A stretch of 52,769 nucleotides of DNA from an uncultured Gammaproteobacteria bacterium (GTDB lineage Bacteria > Pseudomonadota > Gammaproteobacteria > CAISUE01): the NCBI GenBank assembly GCA_903888615.1, contig CAISUE010000030.1, positions 1-52,769 of the forward strand, written 5' to 3'. The translations under genes were made by a program, and so were the position numbers. This document shows positions 8,481 through 17,017 of the stretch, piece by piece. The notes under the pieces were generated by a model, which was given only the letters and a program-made list of their open reading frames with translations, was not told the origin of the DNA and did no database searches. The stretch's first letter is position 1; each line of letters opens with the position of its first letter.

Positions 8481-10295
8481 TTAATCCTCGCTGATCATGG
8501 GAATCAGCATGTTTTCAGCCATTTCATCCAAACTTAAAAATGGCGCCATATCTTCCAAAGGTTTAGTGACCATCCGGCCATCGGCTAAACGCTTAGAACT
8601 TACTTTAGGCGCAAATTGTTGATCGAGCCTTAAAAAGATTTCGCAGATATGCGGTTGATCGCCGCTTAAGGCTTCATGAATCGCTGCATCCAATTGCTCA
8701 TGACTGTCACAACGGTTATACGAAAGCCCAAAACCGAGCGCTAATTTAGCAAAATTGGGAAAACCTAAACCACTGTCTTCACCAACGCCAATTAACGGTT
8801 CACCAAAGAAATTTTGTTGGGTTTGACGAATCGAATGATAACCTTGATTATTTAATAAAAAGAGTTTAATCGGGTATTTTTCAAAGGCGATTACCGCTAA
8901 TTCTTGGATATTTTGCATCATACTGCCATCACCTGCCAGGCAAATAATTTTTTGACCACCTGCAGCAATACAAGCTCCGATCGCAGCTGGCACATCATAA
9001 CCCATCGAAGCACTACCGGAATTGGTATAGAGGCGTTGACCTTCCTTTAACTCCATCGCTTGAAAAGAAGTCACGCACGCAGTGCCATTAGCTGACACGA
9101 TAATTTGCTCTTTTGGCAATTGTTTCGACAACGCTTGCATGAAGCAATAGGGATTCACTAAACCTTCTTTTGACCAATACTCTGGCACTACTACGGGGTA
9201 TTTCACTAAACGCTCTTTACACCAACCTAACCATGCAGGATGGGCGATAGGCACTTGGTCTTTTAAGCGCGCGGTGGCTTGAGCAATAAAATCACTTAAA
9301 TCCCCATGAATCGCTTGATCGATGTTAAGCGTCGGTTTTTGCAATTCAAGCGGATCGATATCGATCATGATTTTATAAGCTGCTCTAGCAAACGATGGCC
9401 AGTTATAACTGATTTGGCGAATATTCAAGCGACTGCCTAAGACTAATAACACATCGGCATTTTGGACAACAAAATTACCGGCCCGATTACCGATACTGCC
9501 AGGGCGTCCAGCGTAAAGTTCATGATCGTCTGGCATTACATCATGGGCATTCCAGCTGGTAACGACGGGGATTTTTAATGTTTCAAGGAGTGTTAAAAAA
9601 GCCGCATGCGCACCGGCAATGCGAATCCCTGCGCCCACCATAAGCGCCGGTCGTTTAGCATTTCTCAATTTCTCAAGGATATCCGCGACAACGCTAGCGG
9701 CTATCACAGGTACCGGCTCTAATTCAGCCTCTAAATCAAGATCAAAATGTCGCAACGTCGTGACATCGATGTTCGCCCCTTGGATATTCATCGGGACATC
9801 GAGCCATGCCGGTCCAGGCCTGCCATGTTGACAAAGATACAAGGCTTTTTCTAAATGGTATTGAATATCGAGAGGATCGGTGACCATGATGGAGTATTTA
9901 GTAATTCCTTTGACCATGCGAATAATATCGCATTCTTGATCGCCCATTTGGCGAATATCAGGTAAGCCACAACCCTCAATGGTAGTATCATAACGCACTT
10001 GACCAGAAATAATCACCATTGGTGTCGAATCGGTCCACGCACCAAACACGCCATTTAAAGTATTAATCCCACCTGGCCCTGTCGTGACATTGACAATGGC
10101 CGGCTTTTGAATCAAGCGGCCATAACTTTCTGCGGCCATCGCGCTTGCTTGTTCATGATGATTGCAAATAACCGTTAATCCTGGTTCACGGGCAAAAGAA
10201 TCATTTAAATGCATCGAACCACCGCCGGTTAACATGAACACATGGTTAAGCCCGGCATCGGAAAAAAATTTTGCGACAAAATCAGACAGTTTCAT
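8481..10295 (-). CDS. Thiamine-diphosphate enzyme, acetolactate synthase-like
   Basis: A 604-residue enzyme with the three-domain layout of acetohydroxyacid synthases. The catalytic glutamate is in CNHHEQASAMAAE (about residue 48). The C-terminal Mg/ThDP motif starts at GDGSMMQN near residue 455 and ends at LLNN near 483. Relatives in sugar clusters, such as YerE of the yersiniose pathway, transfer a two-carbon unit from pyruvate to a CDP-4-keto-deoxysugar. A branched-chain amino-acid role is less likely because no small regulatory subunit gene follows. I chose ATG 10295 over an upstream TTG at 10319 because the conserved N-terminus begins there. The exact reaction is inference. Confidence 0.8.
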   Translation of the reverse strand: MKLSDFVAKFFSDAGLNHVFMLTGGGSMHLNDSFAREPGLTVICNHHEQASAMAAESYGRLIQKPAIVNVTTGPGGINTLNGVFGAWTDSTPMVIISGQVRYDTTIEGCGLPDIRQMGDQECDIIRMVKGITKYSIMVTDPLDIQYHLEKALYLCQHGRPGPAWLDVPMNIQGANIDVTTLRHFDLDLEAELEPVPVIAASVVADILEKLRNAKRPALMVGAGIRIAGAHAAFLTLLETLKIPVVTSWNAHDVMPDDHELYAGRPGSIGNRAGNFVVQNADVLLVLGSRLNIRQISYNWPSFARAAYKIMIDIDPLELQKPTLNIDQAIHGDLSDFIAQATARLKDQVPIAHPAWLGWCKERLVKYPVVVPEYWSKEGLVNPYCFMQALSKQLPKEQIIVSANGTACVTSFQAMELKEGQRLYTNSGSASMGYDVPAAIGACIAAGGQKIICLAGDGSMMQNIQELAVIAFEKYPIKLFLLNNQGYHSIRQTQQNFFGEPLIGVGEDSGLGFPNFAKLALGFGLSYNRCDSHEQLDAAIHEALSGDQPHICEIFLRLDQQFAPKVSSKRLADGRMVTKPLEDMAPFLSLDEMAENMLIPMISED

Positions 10296-10322
10296 TGTTT
10301 TTAAACTCACTATAATCAAGCC

Positions 10323-11249
10323 TTAAGTTATTTCTCGCGTAATGGTTAACACATTTTCTTTGCAATGAAACAAAAAATCACCTACTTTTTGCTCATGAAT
10401 AGCAAAAGCAGCCGCCTCATTTAACAAGTAAGTTACCAACGGCTTATAAGGACGTGCATGCCATGGGCATTTAATAATCGCATCTTTTTTACACGGTTGA
10501 TTATCGAGGCTAGCGCCTTCGTGTAAACACATTCGAGGGAAAACCATGACTAAATTATCTTTACGTATTAACCTAAAGCCAAAGGCATCGGCTCTACCCA
10601 CTAAAAATTCATTGCCATTATGCGGCAGCACTTGCTCTAACACGATTTTTACGGGCGTAAACACCGTTAGCGGCGCTACAACATTTGTTCCTGCAATATT
10701 CATTGTCTCTTCGAAACTATAGTTAGGCTTTTCCTTTTTGAAAGCATAACCCCACAATCTTAATTGCCCCCGTCTTTCCCGCATTGGAATATCGGTTGAC
10801 ATAAGGTCTTTATAGTTTCGCTTAATAGCCCAACGAATAATAGGCAGACACCATCGCAATAATTTAGGTGAACCAATATGATACGAGGTTGTCACACGTG
10901 TTTTACATGGGGCTAGCTCTTCATAACGGGTTTCAACAATCAAGACAAAAAATAACCATGTTGTGTAATAGGTTTGCGCATTGGGTCCACTTTGATAATT
11001 AAAAACACACAAAGGTAATTTCATGCCAAATGTTTTTTGCGCATTGATTGTCGCCACAAAATCATCACTAACCGCCGACATATAAGCATTAACTAAATTA
11101 TGCACATATTTAAGGTGTGGAACATCTTTATAATTCCAATCTGCATCGGCGGCCGCATAAACACCTTCGTGTATTAAAGAAAAACATGAAAATTTCAAAC
11201 CTTCTTTTTCAAGATTTTTAATTAAATAATCTTTGGAGTAAATTTTCAT
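10323..11249 (-). CDS. Rieske [2Fe-2S] protein with N-terminal SRPBCC-like region
   Basis: A 308-residue protein. The C-terminal third carries a textbook Rieske motif, Cys241-x-His243 followed 17 residues later by Cys261-x2-His264, in the contexts CLHEGASL and CPWHARPY. The first 190 residues lack a clear motif. The stretch around 128-170, with a hydrophobic segment and an RERRGQLRLWGYAF basic patch, resembles SRPBCC/START-like proteins. Classical Rieske oxygenases have the cluster at the N-terminus, so this order is unusual. It sits between the sugar epimerase and the thiamine-diphosphate enzyme, suggesting an oxidation or electron-transfer step in making the sugar. No dedicated reductase gene is visible. 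Confidence 0.72.
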   Translation of the reverse strand: MKIYSKDYLIKNLEKEGLKFSCFSLIHEGVYAAADADWNYKDVPHLKYVHNLVNAYMSAVSDDFVATINAQKTFGMKLPLCVFNYQSGPNAQTYYTTWLFFVLIVETRYEELAPCKTRVTTSYHIGSPKLLRWCLPIIRWAIKRNYKDLMSTDIPMRERRGQLRLWGYAFKKEKPNYSFEETMNIAGTNVVAPLTVFTPVKIVLEQVLPHNGNEFLVGRADAFGFRLIRKDNLVMVFPRMCLHEGASLDNQPCKKDAIIKCPWHARPYKPLVTYLLNEAAAFAIHEQKVGDFLFHCKENVLTITREIT

Positions 11250-11291
11250 GTGTTCTAGCGCTCCTGCTTAATGAGTGTTTTAACTATTTAG

Positions 11292-12326
11292 CTATTGACG
11301 GGACCACGCAATCGTCCGCTTAATAGCTTCGAGTAAATCAATTTTATTGCTTAAACCTAATTCACGAACAGCCCGCTCAATCGATGGCACATAACGTTCT
11401 GGCGCCTGCCCTGTTGGCTCTTTGGCGATATTCACTGGTAAAGTTGGCGTAAAGCAACCCGCTACCACACCTGCCAATTCGCCAATGGAAACTGCTTGGT
11501 CAGAGCCAACATTATAAGGCCGACCCACTTCACCTCGAATTAAAATCTGCCATAACCACACCATTAAATCCGCCGCATACTGATAAGACCGATACGGGCT
11601 ACCATCACCTTTAATAGTGATGGATTCGTTTTTTAAACCATTATGGATAAAATTACCGATCGCAAAGTGGCTATCAAGTGGCAAATGCGGACCGACAAAA
11701 GCAAAGCAGCGGGCGATTTTGACATTCAAACCATGCTGATACTGATAAAGCGCCGCCATATGCTCTGCGGTGCGTTTGCCGATACCGTAAGCATTAGCGG
11801 GTTTACTCCATTCTGGCGAACTTAAATCATCTTCAGGCACTTGACTGCAGTTCGGTGGCTGACGACCATAAACCGCGCCCGAACTGACCAAGAGCACTTT
11901 TTGAACTTGTGCTTGCACAGCGAAATCAAGCGTGTGTTGCGTACCCGTTAAAATCACTTCGAGCATTTTAAGAGGATCTTCAATATTGAGTTTTGCTGAC
12001 GCTTCAGTTGCCGCATGAATCACATGACTAAAGCGCCCTTTGGGAAACACAAAGTCCCGCACATCCCCTTGTTGCAAAATAATCGCAGGATTGCTGGCCA
12101 AGTGCGGCATTTTTTCCACAAAGGCTTGTGGATCACGCGTCAACACCACGATTTTTGCATTAAGCTTTAACTGCGCATTGGCATGGGAAAAACTTTCAAG
12201 TAACCAACAACCAAAAAAGCCAGTACCACCGGTAATAAACACTCGCGCGCCTTGAAAATCTTGCCAAATTGCTTGGCAATGCTCAAAAATATGCGCGAGA
12301 TCTCTAGGCGGCAAAGGCTTGGTCAT
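11292..12326 (-). CDS. NAD-dependent epimerase/dehydratase (extended SDR)
   Basis: A 344-residue extended SDR acting on a nucleotide sugar. The Rossmann motif ITGGTGFFGCW is at residues 32-42. SSGAVYG supplies the catalytic Ser, and the NAYGIGKRTAEH segment holds the Tyr-x3-Lys pair. The C-terminal NVGSDQAVSIGELA segment is typical of sugar-nucleotide epimerases and reductases. Its ATG overlaps the stop of the DegT-family gene by one base (TAATG). It probably reduces or epimerises the 4-keto intermediate, as the paratose/abequose synthase-type enzymes do in related loci. The exact stereochemistry cannot be told. Confidence 0.83.
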   Translation of the reverse strand: MTKPLPPRDLAHIFEHCQAIWQDFQGARVFITGGTGFFGCWLLESFSHANAQLKLNAKIVVLTRDPQAFVEKMPHLASNPAIILQQGDVRDFVFPKGRFSHVIHAATEASAKLNIEDPLKMLEVILTGTQHTLDFAVQAQVQKVLLVSSGAVYGRQPPNCSQVPEDDLSSPEWSKPANAYGIGKRTAEHMAALYQYQHGLNVKIARCFAFVGPHLPLDSHFAIGNFIHNGLKNESITIKGDGSPYRSYQYAADLMVWLWQILIRGEVGRPYNVGSDQAVSIGELAGVVAGCFTPTLPVNIAKEPTGQAPERYVPSIERAVRELGLSNKIDLLEAIKRTIAWSRQ

Positions 12327-13534
12327 TAGCTAAACTGCGCTGCAAAAGCTTCAAATGAATGATGAATATGCGCCATCATCTCACTTGTGATGCCGTGATG
12401 ACACGCCATTAAAATCCCACCGCGCATCACTTGATCAGCGTTCAAATAACCTTCAGGGGCGCGTTTGCACTCGATGTTTTTAAAGCCGGGTTGACGTAAA
12501 ATATTGCCAGTAAATACGGTGCGCGTTTGAATATTGCGATTTTCTAAGAAAATTTGCATATCGGTTCGCGTAAAAGGAGCGGTATCTTTGACGGTTAAAG
12601 GGAATGCTAACCAACCCGTGCGACAATTTTCTAATTGCTGTGGCAAAATAAACCATTCAGCATAATTTTTAAAGAAGGCCATTTGGGTGGCAAAGTTAGT
12701 CTCACGCAACGCAATATTAGCTTCTAGCTTTTTCAATTGCACTAAACCAAAAGCAGCACCGGCTTCATTCGGTTCTAAATTATAACCCAACGCTTCGAAA
12801 ATAAATTTCGCATCATAGCGAATGCCATCGACATCGACATTAAAGCGATTTTCAATCGCTTCGGATTCGACAAATAATGATGAACTTCTACCCCAACTGC
12901 GCAATAATTTCGCTTTGCGGGCATATTCTTCATTATTGACGCATAACATACCGCCATTGCCCGCACAATTGATCACATGCGAACCATAAAAACTGGTGAT
13001 ACTGATATCGGTAAAACGACCTGAAGGCAAGCCATCGATAGTCGCGCCTAGGGTATCGGCAGAATCTTCGAAAGTGAGTAAGTTATGCTTATCGGCGATC
13101 GCTTTCAACTTGCGCCAATCCGGTAAATTACCCAGTAAATTAGGAATCATCAATAATTTGGTTTTCGGCGTGATCCGTGCTTCGACTTTATCAACATCGA
13201 TATTGTAAGTGCCGGGGACAACATCGACAAAAGCAGGAATTAAGCCATTTTTAACAATTGGTGCCACGGTGGTTGAAAACGTTAACACGGTGGTGATCAC
13301 TTCAGAACCTTTCGGTAAATCCAATACTTCAATGCCGAGGTAATTGGCTGAAGAGCCGGAATTCACCATGATGCCCGTTTTTTTAGCGTATAATGCGGAA
13401 ATTTTTTGTTCCATTTCAGCGACATTTTTACCCATTTGGGTCGAAGTCCGCAATACTTCAACGACAGCAGCAATTTCTTCTTCACCATGAACGGTACGAC
13501 CATAAGGCACGTGTAAATAATTTTCTTTCGACAT
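12326..13534 (-). CDS. DegT-family 3-dehydratase-like protein (RfbH/ColD type, no Fe-S ligands)
   Basis: A 402-residue PLP protein of the DegT/DnrJ/EryC1 fold. Asp157 in TFEDSAD is the expected pyridine-nitrogen partner. The lysine that normally binds PLP is replaced by His186 in TSFYGSHVINC. That change is known from RfbH/E1 (CDP-4-keto-6-deoxyglucose 3-dehydrase) and ColD, which remove the C3 hydroxyl instead of transaminating. E1 has a cysteine-rich [2Fe-2S] segment after its RxWGR stretch. Here the corresponding SWGRSSSLFVESEA (residues 213-226) has serines and no cysteine. Neighbours rfbF and rfbG supply CDP-4-keto-6-deoxyglucose. It is best called an RfbH-like dehydratase of uncertain mechanism. 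Confidence 0.8.
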   Translation of the reverse strand: MSKENYLHVPYGRTVHGEEEIAAVVEVLRTSTQMGKNVAEMEQKISALYAKKTGIMVNSGSSANYLGIEVLDLPKGSEVITTVLTFSTTVAPIVKNGLIPAFVDVVPGTYNIDVDKVEARITPKTKLLMIPNLLGNLPDWRKLKAIADKHNLLTFEDSADTLGATIDGLPSGRFTDISITSFYGSHVINCAGNGGMLCVNNEEYARKAKLLRSWGRSSSLFVESEAIENRFNVDVDGIRYDAKFIFEALGYNLEPNEAGAAFGLVQLKKLEANIALRETNFATQMAFFKNYAEWFILPQQLENCRTGWLAFPLTVKDTAPFTRTDMQIFLENRNIQTRTVFTGNILRQPGFKNIECKRAPEGYLNADQVMRGGILMACHHGITSEMMAHIHHSFEAFAAQFS

Positions 13535-13545
13535 AAAAAACTCCG

Positions 13546-14616
13546 TTAAGAATGATTAAAAGGATAAGATTGAATTTGAGATAATGTAACATCACGCATG
13601 TCAGCACCAGCTTGGTAAGCTTGATACCAAGCCACAATACTGTCCAGCGCCAGGGACAAAGTCCATTGTGGTTGCCAGGCTAAACGCGCCTTGGCTTTAG
13701 CACAATCGAGTTTTAAAAAAGTCGCTTCATGCGGTTGAGGATTTTGATCAAGCAGCGAACTTAAGCCATTACCCCACTTGGCTAAAATATAATCACTGAT
13801 CCATTGCACCGGTTTAACATCCATATCATTGGGGCCAAAATTCCATGCTTCAGCAAAACACGTCGGTTGTTCATACAAAGCTTGAGCGAGGGTTAAATAA
13901 CCACTTAAGGGTTCCAACACATGTTGCCATGGCCGAATGGCGTGAGGATTGCGAACGGTTACATCCGTGTTTTTCAGGCAACTCGCCATAATGTCGGGAA
14001 TCAAGCGATCCTCGGCCCAGTCCCCACCACCGATGACATTGCCAGCGCGCGCGCTCGCTATAGCTACACCATGCTTGGCAAAGTCGGCTGGATTAAAAAA
14101 AGAATTTCGATAACTGGCGGTAACTAATTCAGCACAACCCTTACTATTACTGTAAGGATCAAAGCCACCCATCGGTTCATCTTCGCGATAGCCCCAGCAC
14201 CATTCTTTATTGTCATAGCACTTATCGGTGGTTACATTCACTACCACTTTCACCGAATCGGTCATGCGCACTGCTTCTAACACATTAACCGTGCCCATGA
14301 CATTGGTAGCATAGGTTTCAATCGGGTTTTGATAAGAATAACGGACTAAGGGTTGAGCTGCCATATGAATGACAATTTCCGGCCGGTAGTCCGTCACAAC
14401 TTTTTTAACCTGGGCAAAATCCTGCACATCGCCGATAAGACTCGTCATCCCTGTACCAACACGCGCTAGATCAAATAAACTGGGGGTCGTGGGCGGGATT
14501 CGCGCAAAGCCTGTGACTTCGGCACCTAAACTCGTTAACCATAAACACAGCCAACTGCCTTTAAAACCGGTGTGGCCGGTGACCAAGACTTTTTTATCGC
14601 ACCAAAAATCACTCAT
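13546..14616 (-). CDS. rfbG: CDP-glucose 4,6-dehydratase
   Basis: A 356-residue extended SDR that converts CDP-glucose to CDP-4-keto-6-deoxyglucose in the cytoplasm. Diagnostic segments are VTGHTGFKGSWLCLWL at the N-terminus, VNVTTDKCYDN, and DPYSNSKGCAEL (Tyr-x3-Lys). The family-specific ARAGNVIGGGDWAEDRLIPD and RPWQHVLEPLSGY motifs follow. I chose ATG 14616, which shares one base with the stop of rfbF (TGATG) and has GGAAAG upstream, rather than a GTG at 14631. Length fits the family. It acts directly after RfbF and feeds the DegT-family enzyme encoded next. Confidence 0.93.
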   Translation of the reverse strand: MSDFWCDKKVLVTGHTGFKGSWLCLWLTSLGAEVTGFARIPPTTPSLFDLARVGTGMTSLIGDVQDFAQVKKVVTDYRPEIVIHMAAQPLVRYSYQNPIETYATNVMGTVNVLEAVRMTDSVKVVVNVTTDKCYDNKEWCWGYREDEPMGGFDPYSNSKGCAELVTASYRNSFFNPADFAKHGVAIASARAGNVIGGGDWAEDRLIPDIMASCLKNTDVTVRNPHAIRPWQHVLEPLSGYLTLAQALYEQPTCFAEAWNFGPNDMDVKPVQWISDYILAKWGNGLSSLLDQNPQPHEATFLKLDCAKAKARLAWQPQWTLSLALDSIVAWYQAYQAGADMRDVTLSQIQSYPFNHS

Positions 14617-15383
14617 CACCAAACTTTCCACGGCGCTTTACCACTAAGCCACAGTGCTTCCAATTGGTTTTTTTGATATAAAGTATCCATCGGTTGCCAA
14701 AAGCCCGTGTGTTGAAAAGCCACCATTTGACCGATCTGACTCAATTGTTCAACCGGTTCGCGTTCCCAAAACGTCGCATCACCGTCAATATAATCGAGGA
14801 CTTTCGGCGATAACACAAAGAAACCCCCATTGATCCACGCGCCATCGCCATGGGGTTTTTCTTGAAAACTGCTCACGTTTTGATCATTTAACGTTAGCGC
14901 CCCAAAGCGACCTGGCATTTGGGTCGCAGTCACCGTCGCTAATTTTCCTTGCGCTTTGTGAAAAGCGACTAAATCACCAATATGGATATCCGACACGCCA
15001 TCGCCATACGTTAAACAAAAATCATCAGTACCGATATAAGGCGCCACGCGTTTAATGCGCCCACCGGTCATCACATCATCACCGGTATCGACCAAAGTCA
15101 CGCGCCAAGGTTCGGCAGAATTTTGATGAATTTTCATCGAATTATCGCTCAAATCAAAGGTTACATCTGAATTATGCAGATAATAATTAGCAAAATATTC
15201 TTTGATCATATACCCTTTATAGCCTAAACAAATCACAAAATCATTGAAGCCATAAGCTGAATAAATCTTCATGATGTGCCACAAGATCGGCTTACCACCG
15301 ATTTCGACCATTGGCTTGGGTTTAATGGTAGTCTCTTCACTCAAACGGGTGCCGTAACCACCGGCTAAGATAACCACTTTCAT
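14616..15383 (-). CDS. rfbF: Glucose-1-phosphate cytidylyltransferase
   Basis: A 255-residue nucleotidyltransferase that makes CDP-glucose from CTP and glucose-1-phosphate, the entry step to CDP-linked deoxysugars. The N-terminus [18 protein letters not shown] carries the nucleotide-binding loop, followed by [25 protein letters not shown] and the [25 protein letters not shown] segments are typical of RfbF. The open frame extends 55 codons upstream to 15548, but the conserved start and usual length favour ATG 15383, preceded at a distance by AAGG. It is the first gene of the minus-strand polysaccharide operon. Confidence 0.93.
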   Translation of the reverse strand: MKVVILAGGYGTRLSEETTIKPKPMVEIGGKPILWHIMKIYSAYGFNDFVICLGYKGYMIKEYFANYYLHNSDVTFDLSDNSMKIHQNSAEPWRVTLVDTGDDVMTGGRIKRVAPYIGTDDFCLTYGDGVSDIHIGDLVAFHKAQGKLATVTATQMPGRFGALTLNDQNVSSFQEKPHGDGAWINGGFFVLSPKVLDYIDGDATFWEREPVEQLSQIGQMVAFQHTGFWQPMDTLYQKNQLEALWLSGKAPWKVW

Positions 15384-15688
15384 ATTTGCATAAACCTTAT
15401 AAAGACAGTGCGCTAATTCTAGCTGATAATCGTTAGTTTTAATACTGTTGGGAAGCGGGATGTCAGGAAATTGAGCAAGGTCATTTTTAGAGTTCAATTC
15501 AAGAAGCTTTATTAAAATAGTCATTAACGGATACTGAGAACTAGCCATTTACAGCCTCGAGCAATGTAAAAATTAACAAATTGATAAAAATTGCGCCATG
15601 GTCAGTGTCATACACTTAATAACGCCTGCTAAGAGCACCGCTATACCCATGATTTTTTTAATCACCTTTATTGCCTAAATTAAAAATC
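15384..15688. other. Divergent intergenic region upstream of rfbF
   Basis: About 300 bases between rfbF and the promoter of the divergent gene. The rfbF frame stays open to 15548 and reads like ordinary protein, so part of this stretch may be coding or a remnant. The rest is AT-rich. It must hold the start of the polysaccharide operon transcript unless that lies in the upstream gene, but I found no convincing minus-strand -35/-10 pair. Confidence 0.4.
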
Positions 15689-15717
15689 TCGACAGATAAA
15701 AATCTTAACGCTAGAAT
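15689..15717 (+). promoter_or_regulatory. Sigma-70-type promoter
   Basis: TCGACA (15689-15694) and TAGAAT (15712-15717) are separated by 17 bases, each one mismatch from consensus. The pair lies about 32 bases before the ATG at 15749, which has AAAGGAAC as ribosome binding site. Confidence 0.5.
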
Positions 15718-15748
15718 TCTAACTCACTACGTAATAAAGGAACTTTCG

Positions 15749-17017
15749 ATGAACCCTAATCTTGCTGCAGCGTTGAATTGGATCGGCATCAAAAAAGAAA
15801 CTGCGCCATTATTTTTTGATTATCTACAAAAAGCTGGCTATCTTGATGAAGGGTTAATCCAAAAGGCAATACAGTATTTACATACCGAAAAAACATTTGA
15901 TGGTTTTGAGTCAAGTTCTGCTGACAATATAGCTAAATTATTAATTGATGCCTGCAAACAGGATACAGAGACTTTTTTGGCTACCTTTGCCAGCCAGTTA
16001 AATCCAGTGGACATTCTGGATTTAATCCTTTTTTTACAACAAACCGCTTTTGATCGCGCCTATGGACAAGAGCGTAATCAGTTAACAGAAAAGCCTTGGA
16101 TGGGAATTGAAGCTAACCAAGATAACTTTATGCGCTTACAACAAAGTATTGGCTTAGTGGAAGAACAGCTGCCTAAACGCCAACATTACGACGTGATCGG
16201 GATCATGGGTGCGTCTTATCCCAGAGCGATCAGCCGCATTGCTTATTTTAAAGCATTGATGGCGGACTTTGATGCTGTATTTGCTATTACAGGACAACGC
16301 TATTTATCCAAAGGCTTGGATGGGGAAGAAACTATTAGCAACATGGCAAAAAAATTATCGCTTGAGCTAGATTGTATTACTGAAACACAAATGCTCATGG
16401 AGCTTATCAACACAGAATGCCCAGCAGAGGCAGAAAAAATGCATGTCATTGACAGCACCCCCGGTGAATGGCACTGGCGAGCAGATACCACACAAAACGC
16501 TAAAGATTTTGCTTGGACGATGAGTCAACGTATCCGGGAAAGTGCTACACGGCCGGTTGATGGAAAATACGCTATCTTACTCATCGTAGAACAACCTTAT
16601 TCTAATCGAATGGCAAAACAAGTGCAGCGTGCATTAAATGAAGTAGCGGAGCAATATAATGAAGCCGCTCAAGATGCGATTTGTTTTGTTGTTGAAGCTT
16701 CTGGCAAAGAACTTCCTTCGATGGAGACCTTAGATGAAGCCGCTCGCATATCTCGTATGACGCAATGTAATTCTGATTTAGCTGCATGGATAGGTGAATG
16801 CTATAAAGATGCTCGCACATCAATACAACAACATTACCCTAAGCTTCGAGCTCCCGAATGCTTAATGTACAATTCTCGAGACGCCTATTTTCAAAAATCT
16901 GTAACATTCATACCGCCCTCAAAAGATTCAAAAGCTGAGGTTTTGCCTGAGACGGTTGTCAACGACCTTTCTCAGCTTAAACCGCCAACTAATACCCTCA
17001 ACAAGATGAAAAAATGA
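15749..17017 (+). CDS. Uncharacterised protein with possible divergent DUF218 (YdcF-like) domain
   Basis: A 422-residue soluble protein with no signal peptide or membrane segment. I chose ATG 15749 because AAAGGAAC precedes it, although the frame is open from 15671. The central part has the rhythm of DUF218 proteins: a strand with GIMGASYPRAISRIAYF, then FAITGQRYL followed by GEETISNMAKKL. Further on are DTTQNAKDFAW, like the usual SxNTxEN motif, and ILLIVEQPYSNRMAKQV. This is a by-eye match and may be wrong. The C-terminal 60 residues are polar and probably flexible. It stands alone, divergent from the polysaccharide operon. Function is unknown. Confidence 0.6.
   Translation: MNPNLAAALNWIGIKKETAPLFFDYLQKAGYLDEGLIQKAIQYLHTEKTFDGFESSSADNIAKLLIDACKQDTETFLATFASQLNPVDILDLILFLQQTAFDRAYGQERNQLTEKPWMGIEANQDNFMRLQQSIGLVEEQLPKRQHYDVIGIMGASYPRAISRIAYFKALMADFDAVFAITGQRYLSKGLDGEETISNMAKKLSLELDCITETQMLMELINTECPAEAEKMHVIDSTPGEWHWRADTTQNAKDFAWTMSQRIRESATRPVDGKYAILLIVEQPYSNRMAKQVQRALNEVAEQYNEAAQDAICFVVEASGKELPSMETLDEAARISRMTQCNSDLAAWIGECYKDARTSIQQHYPKLRAPECLMYNSRDAYFQKSVTFIPPSKDSKAEVLPETVVNDLSQLKPPTNTLNKMKK

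Noticed and set aside
8481-10295. Thiamine-diphosphate enzyme considered as housekeeping acetolactate synthase IlvB
   Set aside because: There is no ilvH/ilvN or ilvC neighbour and it lies inside a coupled sugar operon; a YerE-like role fits better, though phylogeny was not possible.
15629-15648. Possible PmrA box upstream of the DUF218-like gene (ACTTAATAACGCCTGCTAAG)
   Set aside because: Only the first half matches; the second half lacks TTAA at the required 11-base distance.
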